NCBI GenBank assembly: GCA_009995045.1
Contig: JAACQG010000006.1
Location: 164,448 to 228,447, forward strand
Direction of reading: 5' to 3'
DNA: 64,000 bases
Source: Alphaproteobacteria bacterium
GTDB lineage: Bacteria; Pseudomonadota; Alphaproteobacteria; Micavibrionales; Micavibrionaceae
In this document: positions 38,432 through 48,355 of the stretch, piece after piece
Numbering within the stretch: position 1 is the first letter of the stretch
How the letters are laid out: every line of letters starts with the position of its first letter
Made by a program: the position numbers and the translations under genes
Notes under the pieces: model-generated
What the model saw: only the letters and a program-made list of their open reading frames with translations
Database searches by the model: none
What the model was told of the DNA's origin: nothing

Positions 38432-39805
38432 CTATAACGAAACCCGCTTAATAACATCACAAAGCCCGTCAACAACGGATTCAACCTTTACTGCGTCGTC
38501 ACCTTCCGCCATCACACGAATGACAGGCTCCGTTCCGCTTGCGCGCACCAACAAGCGCCCATCATTGGCCAAATTCCCCTCTGCCTCTTTGATTGCCGCC
38601 TTTACCGCGTCATCATCCAGTGGCTGAACGCCACCATTCGCTCTAGGATCAAAATGCACATTTTTCAAAATCTGGGGCAATGGCACAAATAGCGATAACG
38701 CCTCACTTGCCTTATTGCCACTTTCTTTAAGCATCCCCAAAACCTTAAGCGCCGCCATCAATCCATCACCTGTTGTTGAACTATCGGATAATACGATATG
38801 CCCCGATTGCTCCCCACCAAGGTTAAAACTTTCACGGCGCATCTGCTCAACAACATAGCGATCGCCAACCGCCGCACGAATAAGCGTAATCCCTTGGCTT
38901 TGCAAAAACCGCTCCAGACCCAAATTCGACATAACGGTAGAAACAAGCGTATCTTTCACCAATTCACCGCGCGCCTTCATCGAAACCGCAAGCGCAGCCA
39001 TCAATTGATCACCATCTATTTTCGCACCGGTCTCGTCAACCATAATCAAACGATCCGCATCACCATCGAGCGCGATACCGATATCCGCCTGATGCTCAAC
39101 CACAGCAGCCTGCAACGCCTCTGTTGCCGTCGCCCCGCAACCATCATTGATATTACGTCCGTTTGGCTTATTACCAATAATAACGACTTCAGCTTCCAAT
39201 TCCCAAAGCACCTGCGGCGCAACCTTATATGCCGCACCATTGGCGCAATCAATCACAACTTTTAGCCCCTCAAGGCTCGCCCCACGTAGCATACTTGCCC
39301 GTTTCACAAACTCCGCATACCGCCCAATCGCGTCATCAAGCCGCGCGGCCTTACCAAGCGAATCTGGCGCAGCCAAATTCCCGCTCATATCACTCTCAAG
39401 CTTGGCCTCGATCTCAGCCTCAATCGCATCGTCCAGCTTATAGCTATCCGCGCCAAACAACTTAATCCCGTTATCTTCAAATGAGTTATGCGACGCCGAT
39501 ATCATCACACCAACATCACACCTGAGCGACCGTGTTAGCATCGCCACGCCAGGTGTTGGAATAGGCCCAGTCAAAATCACATCCATACCCATGGATAAAA
39601 ATCCCGCCGTAATCGCCTGCTCCAACATATAACATGAAAGTCGCGTATCTTTGCCGACCACAACGCGATCCGTCGGCTTACCCTCTTGCTTTTCACGAAG
39701 CACAAGCGCCGTCGCCATCGCCACCTTCGTCGCCGTTGAAGCCGTCATAGGCTCAACATTAGCCCGCCCCCGAATACCATCAGTACCAAAATATTTACGT
39801 GTCAT
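38432..39805 (-). CDS. glmM: Phosphoglucosamine mutase
   Basis: A 457-residue enzyme that makes glucosamine 1-phosphate for UDP-GlcNAc and so for peptidoglycan. The phosphoserine loop is [12 protein letters not shown] with S105 the acceptor, the metal loop is DGDADR, and the sugar loop GEQSGHI is kept. It lies in the order ftsH-(unknown)-glmM, where many relatives have folP between. Confidence 0.96.
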   Translation of the reverse strand: MTRKYFGTDGIRGRANVEPMTASTATKVAMATALVLREKQEGKPTDRVVVGKDTRLSCYMLEQAITAGFLSMGMDVILTGPIPTPGVAMLTRSLRCDVGVMISASHNSFEDNGIKLFGADSYKLDDAIEAEIEAKLESDMSGNLAAPDSLGKAARLDDAIGRYAEFVKRASMLRGASLEGLKVVIDCANGAAYKVAPQVLWELEAEVVIIGNKPNGRNINDGCGATATEALQAAVVEHQADIGIALDGDADRLIMVDETGAKIDGDQLMAALAVSMKARGELVKDTLVSTVMSNLGLERFLQSQGITLIRAAVGDRYVVEQMRRESFNLGGEQSGHIVLSDSSTTGDGLMAALKVLGMLKESGNKASEALSLFVPLPQILKNVHFDPRANGGVQPLDDDAVKAAIKEAEGNLANDGRLLVRASGTEPVIRVMAEGDDAVKVESVVDGLCDVIKRVSL

Positions 39806-39851
39806 GATGTGATGATGCCCGATAGAAAAGTAAAATCAATGTTTATTTGAC

Positions 39852-40472
39852 TTAATCGGGACTATAAACAACATCTTGAACGGCTTCCAATGGTTGGGAT
39901 GCAATCTGATCAGGATCACCAAAGCACGTCTTTAGAAAGTCATCAGGATAATATTCCGCCACAATTTTATAATTTTGAACCACCTGCACGTCCATTCCAT
40001 CAATAACATTCGCCTGATAAAGCATTGGGAATTGATCCGTATCAACTTTAACGATTGGAAAACGATCAGCTAAAGCTAAAACCGCCTGCGTTTGAGGATC
40101 TTCTGACAACCAAGAACTAGAATAATAAACAACGACAATCGGCTTTCCGTTACTGACACCATCCAAATGTGTTTTAAATGCATCGCTCACTTCCGTGGCA
40201 ATGCTATCCAAACCCTTCTCAGTTGCTACAATTTCATCCTCATGCGTATCAACAGTATATGTATCGTAATGTCCAATTAAATTGTTGTATTGAGATAATT
40301 TATCGGCTGAAAATGTAAAATCAGACGCACCAGAGAGCCTCGTAACACTCTCCGTCAATAAACAACCAACCTGAAAAGGCTCAATATTGGGCATGTCACC
40401 CTCAGCAAAAGCAGCCCCCGCAGAAACAGAGAATGACGCCCCTGCCAGCAATGATTTTAAGCCAAGCCTCAT
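39852..40472 (-). CDS. Exported thioredoxin-fold candidate without CxxC
   Basis: A 206-residue protein with a signal peptide (cleavage near AFA|E, residue 23). Residues 108-175 follow the thioredoxin strand pattern: KPIVVVYY, then where WCxxC should be SSSWLSED (118-125), a helix, PIVKVDTDQFPML, and a strand VQVVQNYKIVAEYYP. Only two cysteines exist (C37 and C183), far apart. If the fold is right it cannot do thiol exchange and may act as a chaperone or binding protein in the periplasm. It sits between ftsH and glmM, 78 bases after ftsH. I do not recognise a named family. Confidence 0.5.
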   Translation of the reverse strand: MRLGLKSLLAGASFSVSAGAAFAEGDMPNIEPFQVGCLLTESVTRLSGASDFTFSADKLSQYNNLIGHYDTYTVDTHEDEIVATEKGLDSIATEVSDAFKTHLDGVSNGKPIVVVYYSSSWLSEDPQTQAVLALADRFPIVKVDTDQFPMLYQANVIDGMDVQVVQNYKIVAEYYPDDFLKTCFGDPDQIASQPLEAVQDVVYSPD

Positions 40473-40549
40473 AACACATCCATCACTCTATTATTGTGAT
40501 ACCTTCATCAATAATAATAATAAACTATGACAATGACAAAAACAAAGGA

Positions 40550-42463
40550 CTAAGCCCCTTGCGGCGCTTCACCGCCAGTGCTCGACGGAACAGACGATTT
40601 TGCCCCGCCGCTTGGTGCGTCATCATCATGGCTGTCACGAATGATCGGCTCTCCACGCAAAATTGCTTTAATTTCCTCACCCGAAAGCAATTCATATTCA
40701 AGCAACGCTTTAGCCAATTTATGAAGATCATCAAGGTTTTCGGTCAAAATCTGTTTCGCACGATTATATCCCTCATCAACAATGCGACGTACCTCACTAT
40801 CCACCATATTCGCAGTATCATCCGACATCGTCTTGGTCTGCGATACTGAATGCCCAAGGAAGACTTCTTCTTGATCCTGCGTATAACGAATTGTACCAAG
40901 CTTCTCCGACAATCCCCATTCTGTAACCATCTTACGCGCAATGCTTGTCGCTTGAGAAATATCGCTCGATGCGCCTGTTGTTACCTTGTCGTGCCCAAAG
41001 ATAATCTCTTCAGCCACGCGCCCACCCATTGCAACAGACAAATCAGCATGCAATTTCTCACGGCTCATCGACAAACGATCATTTTCCGGCAAACGCATAA
41101 CCACGCCAAGCGCACGTCCGCGTGGCACAATTGTTGCCTTATGAATCGGATCACTTGCCACTTCATGCATCCCGACGAGCGCATGCCCCGCTTCATGATA
41201 AGCCGTCAGCTTTTTCTCATCTTCGCTCATCACCATGGATTTACGCTCCGCGCCCATCAACACCTTGTCTTTAGCCTCTTCAAATTCTTCCATGCCAACA
41301 ACGCGCTTATTTTTGCGCGCTGCATGAAGTGCAGCCTCATTCACAAGATTGGCCAAATCTGCACCAGAAAAGCCCGGCGTACCACGCGCAATAACCATGG
41401 AATCAACATTATTCGCAAGCGGCACTTTCTTCATGTGCACCTGCAAAATCTTATCCCGCCCCTTAATATCAGGAAGCGGAACAACAATCTGCCTATCAAA
41501 TCGACCAGGACGTAAAAGCGCAGGATCAAGGACATCTGGGCGGTTCGTTGCCGCAAGGATAATCACACCCTCATTGGCCTCAAACCCGTCCATCTCAACA
41601 AGCATTTGGTTCAATGTCTGCTCACGCTCGTCGTTTCCTCCACCAAGGCCAGCGCCGCGATGACGTCCAACCGCATCAATCTCGTCAATAAAGATAATAC
41701 AGGGCGCATTTTTCTTACCTTGTTCAAACATATCACGAACGCGGCTCGCACCGACCCCGACAAACATCTCAACAAAGTCAGACCCTGAAATCGTAAAGAA
41801 CGGCACATTCGCTTCACCCGCAACCGCGCGCGCGACCAATGTTTTCCCCGTACCGGGCTGCCCCACCAAAAGCGCCCCTTTGGGGATTTTCCCGCCGAGA
41901 CGTGAAAATTTGCCTGGATCTTTTAGAAACTCTACAACTTCTTCCAATTCCTGCTTGGCCTCATCAATGCCTGCAACATCTTCAAACGTCACACGACCTT
42001 CCTTCTCCGTCAGCATTTTAGCCTTAGACTTACCAAAGCCCATCGCACCGCCGCCGCCTTTTCCACCCTGCATCTGGCGCATAAAGAACAACCACACACC
42101 AACAATCAAAATCGCAGGAAGGAGAGAGATGATAATACTGCCAATCGTCAATTGCTCTGGGTCTTCGGGGCGTGCTTTAATCTCAACGCCAGTATCCGCC
42201 AAGCGATCGACAACATTCTCATTCGGTGGCACAACCACGTTAAACGCTTCTCCACCGCTGGTGAATGTGCCCTTAACTTCACTGCCCTGAATCACAACAT
42301 CGCGAACACGCCCATCTCGCGCCCCTGCCATGAATTCAGAGTATGAAATTTCGCTTCCACCACTCACACCAACCTTCTGCGCCCCTTGAAGCACGTTAAG
42401 CAAGAAAAATAAGACGAAGGCAATTGCCAACCAGAATATCAAATTTCGGCTAAGTCCGTTCAC
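40550..42463 (-). CDS. ftsH: ATP-dependent membrane protease FtsH
   Basis: A 637-residue inner-membrane protease that degrades misfolded membrane and some regulatory proteins. Two membrane segments (about 8-25 and 108-127) flank a small periplasmic domain; the AAA domain has Walker A GQPGTGKT at 201-208 and Walker B IIFIDEID, and the zinc site is HEAGH at 423-427. I chose the GTG at 42463, which has AAAGG at nine bases and gives the normal [11 protein letters not shown] start; the open frame runs 20 codons further. The C-terminus is a Ser/Gly-rich tail. Confidence 0.95.
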   Translation of the reverse strand: MNGLSRNLIFWLAIAFVLFFLLNVLQGAQKVGVSGGSEISYSEFMAGARDGRVRDVVIQGSEVKGTFTSGGEAFNVVVPPNENVVDRLADTGVEIKARPEDPEQLTIGSIIISLLPAILIVGVWLFFMRQMQGGKGGGGAMGFGKSKAKMLTEKEGRVTFEDVAGIDEAKQELEEVVEFLKDPGKFSRLGGKIPKGALLVGQPGTGKTLVARAVAGEANVPFFTISGSDFVEMFVGVGASRVRDMFEQGKKNAPCIIFIDEIDAVGRHRGAGLGGGNDEREQTLNQMLVEMDGFEANEGVIILAATNRPDVLDPALLRPGRFDRQIVVPLPDIKGRDKILQVHMKKVPLANNVDSMVIARGTPGFSGADLANLVNEAALHAARKNKRVVGMEEFEEAKDKVLMGAERKSMVMSEDEKKLTAYHEAGHALVGMHEVASDPIHKATIVPRGRALGVVMRLPENDRLSMSREKLHADLSVAMGGRVAEEIIFGHDKVTTGASSDISQATSIARKMVTEWGLSEKLGTIRYTQDQEEVFLGHSVSQTKTMSDDTANMVDSEVRRIVDEGYNRAKQILTENLDDLHKLAKALLEYELLSGEEIKAILRGEPIIRDSHDDDAPSGGAKSSVPSSTGGEAPQGA

Positions 42464-42538
42464 GCGATAATACCTTTCATTATTCGAATATCTGTAATGT
42501 AGCCCAATTCCCGCGCCAAACAAGAAAAATCGAAACTA

Positions 42539-43534
42539 TCATTCGCTCTTTTCACAAGCAAGGATGAGACGCTTATTCACGTCATCACGCTCGAAAATCA
42601 CACCGCCCAATGTTCGCTTACGAAACGAAACATCATGTTTTAGCGAAAACATCAAATCCTCAACCTTCTCCATACGCGGCGCATAATCACGATCAAGCCC
42701 GATATCGGATATACACATAAGAAGAAGCCGCAAAACAATTTCATCATGCGCATCACAGATACTTATTTTAAATTCGATACGATTCGTATTTTTAAATAAC
42801 AAATGGTCTGCAAAAGCTTTTTGCGTGATATCATCAAGCGCATCACGCGCACGTGCCATTCGCATCGCAATAACCGACAAACGCTTTTCACTCAGCCCCT
42901 CCGCCGATAAAATATCCATAGATTGACGCAGTCGAACCCGCGCATATCCATCATCCACATTCGAGGGATCATCGACATACTCAATGCCTTGCGCATCACA
43001 CACCGCAACCAAATCATCTTTAGGGACATGCAAAAGCGGGCGACACAGCAAAAGCCCATCCATCTCCTGAACCATCCGCATTCCTGCCAAACCATCAAGT
43101 CCGCTACCCTTAGCTAGACGAAACAATACCGTCTCCGCTTGATCGCCTTGATGATGCGCAAGGAATAAATGTTGAATACCGCGCTCAAAACAATATCCCC
43201 GCATAAGCGCGTATCGCGCCTTGCGCGCCCCTTCCTGAACACGCACATTTTTTGGTGCTTCCCATGTTAATATATGATGCTGTACATGCTCAAACGCCGC
43301 GCAATAATCCGCAACGCTCTCACACTCCCCCCGCGCAGCTTTACGCAAACCATGATCAACACTCAAAACATGTAAAATTTTATCATGCACCGCGCACCAT
43401 TCCTGAAGCAACCATAGCAACGCCATGCTATCACCGCCGCCCGACACACCAACAGCAATGGTCTGAACATGCTCAAACGCGCCCCCAAAGGGACGCCCCA
43501 TTAAATCATTAAACTGCTCAGATGTAAGGCTCAT
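42539..43534 (-). CDS. tilS: tRNA(Ile)-lysidine synthase
   Basis: A 331-residue enzyme that converts C34 of the isoleucine CAU tRNA to lysidine so it reads AUA. The ATP loop SGGGDSMALLW is near residue 30, with DHGLR and the HHQGDQAET motif behind it. It is shorter than the E. coli enzyme and keeps the N-terminal catalytic part with only a short C-terminal region, which is common in this branch. Sits between cpoB and ftsH in the normal order. Confidence 0.94.
   Translation of the reverse strand: MSLTSEQFNDLMGRPFGGAFEHVQTIAVGVSGGGDSMALLWLLQEWCAVHDKILHVLSVDHGLRKAARGECESVADYCAAFEHVQHHILTWEAPKNVRVQEGARKARYALMRGYCFERGIQHLFLAHHQGDQAETVLFRLAKGSGLDGLAGMRMVQEMDGLLLCRPLLHVPKDDLVAVCDAQGIEYVDDPSNVDDGYARVRLRQSMDILSAEGLSEKRLSVIAMRMARARDALDDITQKAFADHLLFKNTNRIEFKISICDAHDEIVLRLLLMCISDIGLDRDYAPRMEKVEDLMFSLKHDVSFRKRTLGGVIFERDDVNKRLILACEKSE
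43370..43382 (+). repeat. Copy 4 of recurring 13-base motif, inside tilS
   Basis: ATGTAAAATTTTA occurs here inside the tilS coding region, flanked by CATG on both sides (CATGTAAAATTTTATCATG). It may be chance or a site with no role; the other copies are between genes. Confidence 0.35.
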
Positions 43535-43564
43535 AGCTTTAGCCTTAAAGAAAACGCGACAAAA

Positions 43565-44551
43565 TTAACAGCCTAAACGCTCTTTTTCTTGATTGGCACG
43601 ACGAATAACGGGCGCAGAAGCCTGAAATCCTTCTTTTGATATCTGTGACAACGCAACACATGCATCATCTTTTTTATCAAGCGCCGCAAGCGACATACCC
43701 AATTTTAAGAGATTATCCGCTGATTTGGAATTTTTCGGATAAAGCTTAAACCCTTCAGCAAATAAACGCGCCGCACGCTCAAAATCACCGCGCACATAAT
43801 ATGTCTCACCAAGCCAATATTTCGCATTTCCGGCCAACGGATGATCTGGATATTCATCCAAAAAGACCGTGAACTCTTTTTGTGCAATATCATATTTCTC
43901 ATTCTTCAACATTGAAAACGCATTCTCGTATGTCGCCGCCGCTAAATCTTCGCCCGCAGTCACGTTACCGCCGCCTTCGCGATATGTACCGAGCTGGCCT
44001 GGCTGCGCTGATGGCGTGTCATCATCCAAATTACCGGATTTCCACTGATAGCCAGCAGGCTTTTCTTCTACATCACTATCTGGCGCATCTGATGTACGGT
44101 TTATATATTTCGCTGCGCCGCTGCTGCGTGACGAACCACCAGCGGAATTACCTTTTTCCAAATCCTGAATACGCAATTCCAAATCACTCTTCAGGCGATC
44201 CAACTCTTCACGCAATTGACGGTTCTCATAGCTAAGCTCTTCAAACTGCCCACGGATCTTACGAATATCGCCTTCAACTTGGGATAGTCGGATTTCAGCA
44301 TCCGCCCGCGATGCATCCGCAGCAGAGCTATCCGTAAGACTCCCTGCTGGCGGTTGCTCACCACGGAACAAGGCGCGGCTCAATGTTTCAATTTCTTTTT
44401 CCAAGCGATCAATACGATTGCGCAAATCACGGTTTGACTGCGCCTGCGCATCTGCCGTAAATCCAAGTGTTAAAACGCCAAAGCCCATAACCAAAAGGCC
44501 CAAAATGAATCGGGCCTTTAAACGGTCAGTACTCGCAAATGATTGCATCAT
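43565..44551 (-). CDS. cpoB: Tol-Pal associated periplasmic protein CpoB (YbgF)
   Basis: A 328-residue periplasmic protein. A signal peptide (cleaved about AQA|Q, residue 38) is followed by a coiled coil at about 38-140 (NRDLRNRIDRLEKEIETLSRAL, QLREELDRLKSDLELRIQDLEKG), a Ser/Gly-rich linker and a TPR domain at about 205-325 (NAFSMLKNEKYDIAQKEF). This is the usual CpoB plan. It coordinates outer-membrane constriction with peptidoglycan synthesis. It lies 19 bases after pal. Confidence 0.93.
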   Translation of the reverse strand: MMQSFASTDRLKARFILGLLVMGFGVLTLGFTADAQAQSNRDLRNRIDRLEKEIETLSRALFRGEQPPAGSLTDSSAADASRADAEIRLSQVEGDIRKIRGQFEELSYENRQLREELDRLKSDLELRIQDLEKGNSAGGSSRSSGAAKYINRTSDAPDSDVEEKPAGYQWKSGNLDDDTPSAQPGQLGTYREGGGNVTAGEDLAAATYENAFSMLKNEKYDIAQKEFTVFLDEYPDHPLAGNAKYWLGETYYVRGDFERAARLFAEGFKLYPKNSKSADNLLKLGMSLAALDKKDDACVALSQISKEGFQASAPVIRRANQEKERLGC

Positions 44552-44569
44552 ACTAAATTCCTATAATTC

Positions 44570-45103
44570 TTAGTTAACTTTCGCAACGCCGCGACGGTTT
44601 TGTGACCATGCTTCCGGACCATTGCCAGGAACAGCAGGACGCTCTTTACCATATGTCACAGTATCAACACGACGAGGATCAACACCAAGCGCAACGAGGT
44701 AATTTTTCACTGAATTCGCACGACGCTCACCAAGAGCGAGGTTGTATTCACGTGTTCCGCGCTCATCTGCATGGCCTTCAATCGTGATGTTAAGCGCAGG
44801 ATATTGCGCCAACCAATTGGCTTGCTTTTCCAATGTCATACGGGCTTCTGGGTTTACATCATATGAGTCTGTGTCAAAGAACACGCGGTCACCAACATTC
44901 ACAACCAAATCTTGTTGTGAACCTGGTGTAGGGCCACCCATGTCGCCATCAAGCGTATTGGTGTCATAAATATCAGAAAGCGGTCCACCTGCTTCAGCAC
45001 CGTTCATACCCGACTGGCTATCCAGTGTCGCGTCCTCATTAGATGTTGAACACGCAGAAACCAATACCAATACAGCAAAAATCATTAAATAACGGGCGAG
45101 CAT
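44570..45103 (-). CDS. pal: Peptidoglycan-associated lipoprotein Pal
   Basis: A 177-residue outer-membrane lipoprotein that grips peptidoglycan. The lipobox is VSAC near residue 18, and the OmpA-like domain has FFDTDSYDVNPEAR, the NITIEGHADERGTREYNLALGERRA signature and DPRRVDTVTYGKERP. I chose the ATG at 45103 because AAAGGAG sits eight bases before it; an ATG at 45109 is too close to that site. It heads the pal-cpoB pair, but tolQRAB are not upstream of it here. Confidence 0.95.
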   Translation of the reverse strand: MLARYLMIFAVLVLVSACSTSNEDATLDSQSGMNGAEAGGPLSDIYDTNTLDGDMGGPTPGSQQDLVVNVGDRVFFDTDSYDVNPEARMTLEKQANWLAQYPALNITIEGHADERGTREYNLALGERRANSVKNYLVALGVDPRRVDTVTYGKERPAVPGNGPEAWSQNRRGVAKVN

Positions 45104-45231
45104 GAACATTTCTCCTTTGAATTTTATATCACGCGATTTGCAGATCCACATGGATCTAACGAATCCTATTAATATTCCCTTCGCGTCACTCTTGCAAGGG
45201 TTACAAATCATCTAACGCAATTAAACACAAT

Positions 45232-46086
45232 TTAGTTCAATCGTCCGCGCAATTCATTCAACAATAATTCCGCATCCCGCGCCTCACCATTATAAACTTG
45301 TGCCTTAGGAACGGCATCAATATATGCCTCTAGCGCCTCAATCGCCGCCTTTGTCTGCTCGACCTTCGCAAATAATACACCCGCATCCAACAAAAGCCTG
45401 TATTCATCAGGTGCAATTTTCATCATCCGTTGCACACACATAAGCGCCCCAGCATAATCCTCAATTTCAATCTGACGGTGCTTAATATTATTCTGCAAAC
45501 GAATCAAAATATCCCGATTGGAGGTCGCCTCAAAATAATCCGTCGACAATTCCGCCCGATCCCCCATCACACGCTTAACTAACATCCGCAAATCAGAAGC
45601 TTCCAAAACCCTGCAATTATCAAAAACATCAAAGATTATCCGCTGACCACCATGCTCAATACGGCAAACAAAATGCCCCGGAATATTAAGCCCGCAGATA
45701 TCCCAACCTTGAGCACGGCCTACGCAAATATATAAAATCGCCAGCGTAATCGGAATACCTTTGCTACGCTCAATCACCCGTATCAAATTCGCATTTTGTA
45801 AATCATCATAGGTCTGATTATCGCCAACATAACCATGCTGCTCACCAATGACATCGCGCAGCGCATTAAGCTGGACACCGACAGTCTCGACGCCGCCATC
45901 TTTCATGAGATCAATATATTTGGACTGAACATCATCAGCCAAAACTTTCATGTGATGAAAATACCGATCCATCGATATCCCATCCATATCCAGCGCCGCC
46001 AAAGCAATCGCCGCCGCACCAAGATCAATATCAGCATCATCAACAATGCCTAGCTTATCAATGATCTCTTGTGCATCGTAATTCAT
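45232..46086 (-). CDS. SirB1-family transglutaminase-like/TPR protein
   Basis: A 284-residue protein of the SirB1 family. The N-terminal half carries the transglutaminase-like SirB1 core (RSKGIPITLAILYICVGRAQGWDICGLNIPGHFVCRI) and the C-terminal part holds TPR-like helices (YAGALMCVQRMMKIAPDEYRLLLDAGVLF). It has no signal peptide, so it is cytoplasmic. No firm biochemical role is known for the family. It sits between the BON lipoprotein and pal. Confidence 0.85.
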   Translation of the reverse strand: MNYDAQEIIDKLGIVDDADIDLGAAAIALAALDMDGISMDRYFHHMKVLADDVQSKYIDLMKDGGVETVGVQLNALRDVIGEQHGYVGDNQTYDDLQNANLIRVIERSKGIPITLAILYICVGRAQGWDICGLNIPGHFVCRIEHGGQRIIFDVFDNCRVLEASDLRMLVKRVMGDRAELSTDYFEATSNRDILIRLQNNIKHRQIEIEDYAGALMCVQRMMKIAPDEYRLLLDAGVLFAKVEQTKAAIEALEAYIDAVPKAQVYNGEARDAELLLNELRGRLN

Positions 46087-46104
46087 GAAAGAGTAAAACT
46101 CCGT

Positions 46105-46992
46105 TTATTGCTTATCATCCCAAAGCAAATCTTCCGATTGGATAACATCCGTGGTTGATCCATTGCGCGGCGATGCTTGCGCCGGCTGCGTTAAAACCGG
46201 CGAGCGGCCATCAACATTAGGATATCCCATCGGCTGAGGAATAATCACAACCGGATCGCGCCCAGGCACATCTTGCATGACCGCATCATCACGTGCCTCA
46301 CCCCAATCAATACGATCGGAATTGCTATCTTGCTGATAATTGGATGGCGGCTGTGCGTATTGCTGACTTGATATTGTGTTATTTTCAGGCGCAGGGTCGT
46401 CAGGCTGGCCAACAAGTTTCACATAACTAACAACCTGTTCAACATCACGCATCGTACGCGCAATTTCAATCACACGGTTAAGCTCGGCCTGATCCTGCGC
46501 GTAGCCCATCAAGTAAACAACACGACGAACCGTATCGATGGAATAATTAACCGACAAAACATTCTTATCAAACATCAAAGCCGTACGCAGACGCCCATTA
46601 ATCCACGCATCCCGCGCGTAGCCCGTGATGCCATTGCTATCGGCAACCGTAATCTCATTAATAACCTGCTTAACACCCTCTGGCTGCCACGCAAGGCGCA
46701 CAGCTTCAACACGATGTTCTGGGTTTTGCACAACCCCCGTCAACAACACACGACCATTATTGATCGTCATATCCAGTTTCGTGAACATTTCAACATTATA
46801 ACTAAACCACAATTCATTGATCTTCGCCTGAATCACCGCATCCTTAGCCGCGCGGCTGATTCCCCCCTCTTGCACCATCGCAACACCAGCGGTCGCGCCA
46901 ACACCTGTCGCAACGCCAACAGCCGTACATCCTTGCAATGCGAACACACCAAGAGCACAAACAGACACAGTAAAAAGAAGAGAATTTTTCAT
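46105..46992 (-). CDS. BON-domain outer-membrane lipoprotein (DolP/YraP-like)
   Basis: A 295-residue lipoprotein (lipobox ALQGC, C22). Two BON domains follow at about 50-115 (AVIQAKINELWFSYNVEMFTK) and 125-195 (DAWINGRLRTALMFDKNVLSV), then a long disordered Gln/Ser/Pro-rich tail. The two-BON lipoprotein plan and its position near yraN and rsmI match DolP, which supports outer-membrane integrity. The tail of about 90 residues is longer than in E. coli DolP. Confidence 0.85.
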   Translation of the reverse strand: MKNSLLFTVSVCALGVFALQGCTAVGVATGVGATAGVAMVQEGGISRAAKDAVIQAKINELWFSYNVEMFTKLDMTINNGRVLLTGVVQNPEHRVEAVRLAWQPEGVKQVINEITVADSNGITGYARDAWINGRLRTALMFDKNVLSVNYSIDTVRRVVYLMGYAQDQAELNRVIEIARTMRDVEQVVSYVKLVGQPDDPAPENNTISSQQYAQPPSNYQQDSNSDRIDWGEARDDAVMQDVPGRDPVVIIPQPMGYPNVDGRSPVLTQPAQASPRNGSTTDVIQSEDLLWDDKQ

Positions 46993-47045
46993 GGGGGATA
47001 CACCTGAATCATTTAAAAAGAAAAAGAACGAATCTTATTGGTGAA

Positions 47046-47420
47046 TTATGCCCCCACCATCCACGCATTGTCCAGATGTTCACCACAAATACTCTCATCC
47101 GATAAATCCCCGCTAAAGGCGATCACGTCGAAACGCATATCAAACGAACTGTATTCTGGATATTCCGACAAAAACCATAACGCCGATTGTTCAATCCGCC
47201 TGCGTGTTTTGGGTGTAACAGCATAAAGAGAATCACGAACCGATTGATGCGCTTTCACCTCGACAAACGCAATTAAATCCCTTTTGCGGGCAATAATATC
47301 AATCTCTCCAAATTTGGTCTTGTAGCGCTTTTTTATAACCGTGTAACCATCCCGCTTAAGCTGCTTAGCCGCGCGCTCTTCTGCCAAAACACCTTTACTA
47401 TATGAGGTTACCGTCTTCAT
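47046..47420 (-). CDS. yraN: YraN family nuclease-like protein (UPF0102)
   Basis: A 124-residue protein of the YraN family with a PD-(D/E)xK-like core: GEIDIIARKRDLIAFVEVK, preceded by AEERAAKQLKRDGYTVIKKRYKT. It may act on DNA, but its role is not established. Its start overlaps the rsmI stop by four bases (ATGA), so the two are coupled. Confidence 0.9.
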   Translation of the reverse strand: MKTVTSYSKGVLAEERAAKQLKRDGYTVIKKRYKTKFGEIDIIARKRDLIAFVEVKAHQSVRDSLYAVTPKTRRRIEQSALWFLSEYPEYSSFDMRFDVIAFSGDLSDESICGEHLDNAWMVGA

Positions 47421-48319
47421 TTTGTAATCTTAATCGCCAAATCATAAAGCGCTTTACGCTTCATACCTGTCTTTGCCGCAACCTGCGCCGCCGCCTCTTT
47501 AGTCCCCAAATCTTGCAGCGCCTCTTTCAACATCGCCTCAACATCCGCGTGATTAACCTCCTGCGCAACGGGTGGCTCAATCACGAGAACAATTTCCCCC
47601 TTGGGCGCGCCTTCCGCCGCATAATGCGCTATCAAATCTTGAGGCAAAGCGCTACGCATCTCTTCGAATTTCTTGGAAATCTCACGCACAACCGCCACTT
47701 TTCGCCCACCCAGCACCGCATCAATATCTGCTAGGCTTGCCTTCAAACGTCCCGCACTTTCAAACGCAATCAAACTGCCCTTCGCATCCGCCCAAGCACT
47801 TAAATGGGCTTTACGCGCCCCCTGCTTGCTCGGCAAAAACCCGACAAACGAAAACGCATCACTCGGCATACCCGAAAGCTGAAGCGCAGAAAGCGGGGCA
47901 TTGGCCCCCGAAATACTGGTCACATAAGCACCGGCCACATTCAAATCACAAATCAACTTATATCCAGGGTCGGAAATCATCGGCATCCCCGCATCACTAA
48001 TCAACGCAAACGTGAGCCCCTCAGCAATCCGCCGCGCAATCGAAGCACGCTTAGCCGCATCGCTATGATCGTGATACGCCTCTAGCTTCGCATCAATGCC
48101 GTAATGCGCCATTAACTTTCCCGAAACGCGCGTATCTTCGCAAAGAATAACATCCACCGCCGCAAGTGTATCTAGCGCCCGAATAGAGATATCCCCTAAA
48201 TTTCCAATCGGGGTCGCAACGATATAAAGCCCCGCCTGCCGCACTTGGTTTTGATACCCACCAAGCCTCCAGCCGCGCATTGCCGATTGATTATCTTTTT
48301 CGCTCATGTTTGAATGCAT
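47417..48319 (-). CDS. rsmI: 16S rRNA (cytidine-1402-2'-O)-methyltransferase RsmI
   Basis: A 300-residue SAM methyltransferase that modifies C1402 in the ribosome decoding centre. The tetrapyrrole-methylase fold signs are GLYIVATPIGNLGDISIRAL, CEDTRVSGKLM and the SDAGMPMISDPGY loop. It is divergent from the LpoA-like gene and coupled to yraN. The first 28 residues are a less conserved lead; a shorter start at the GLYIVATP end is possible. Confidence 0.93.
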   Translation of the reverse strand: MHSNMSEKDNQSAMRGWRLGGYQNQVRQAGLYIVATPIGNLGDISIRALDTLAAVDVILCEDTRVSGKLMAHYGIDAKLEAYHDHSDAAKRASIARRIAEGLTFALISDAGMPMISDPGYKLICDLNVAGAYVTSISGANAPLSALQLSGMPSDAFSFVGFLPSKQGARKAHLSAWADAKGSLIAFESAGRLKASLADIDAVLGGRKVAVVREISKKFEEMRSALPQDLIAHYAAEGAPKGEIVLVIEPPVAQEVNHADVEAMLKEALQDLGTKEAAAQVAAKTGMKRKALYDLAIKITK

Positions 48320-48355
48320 AATCTCGCAACCATAAAGATAGAAATTCGAAAAGTC

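Noticed and set aside
40850-41515. Plus-strand open frame of 221 codons opposite ftsH
   Set aside because: It lies wholly inside ftsH, whose AAA and HEAGH motifs are certain, and it has no ribosome site.
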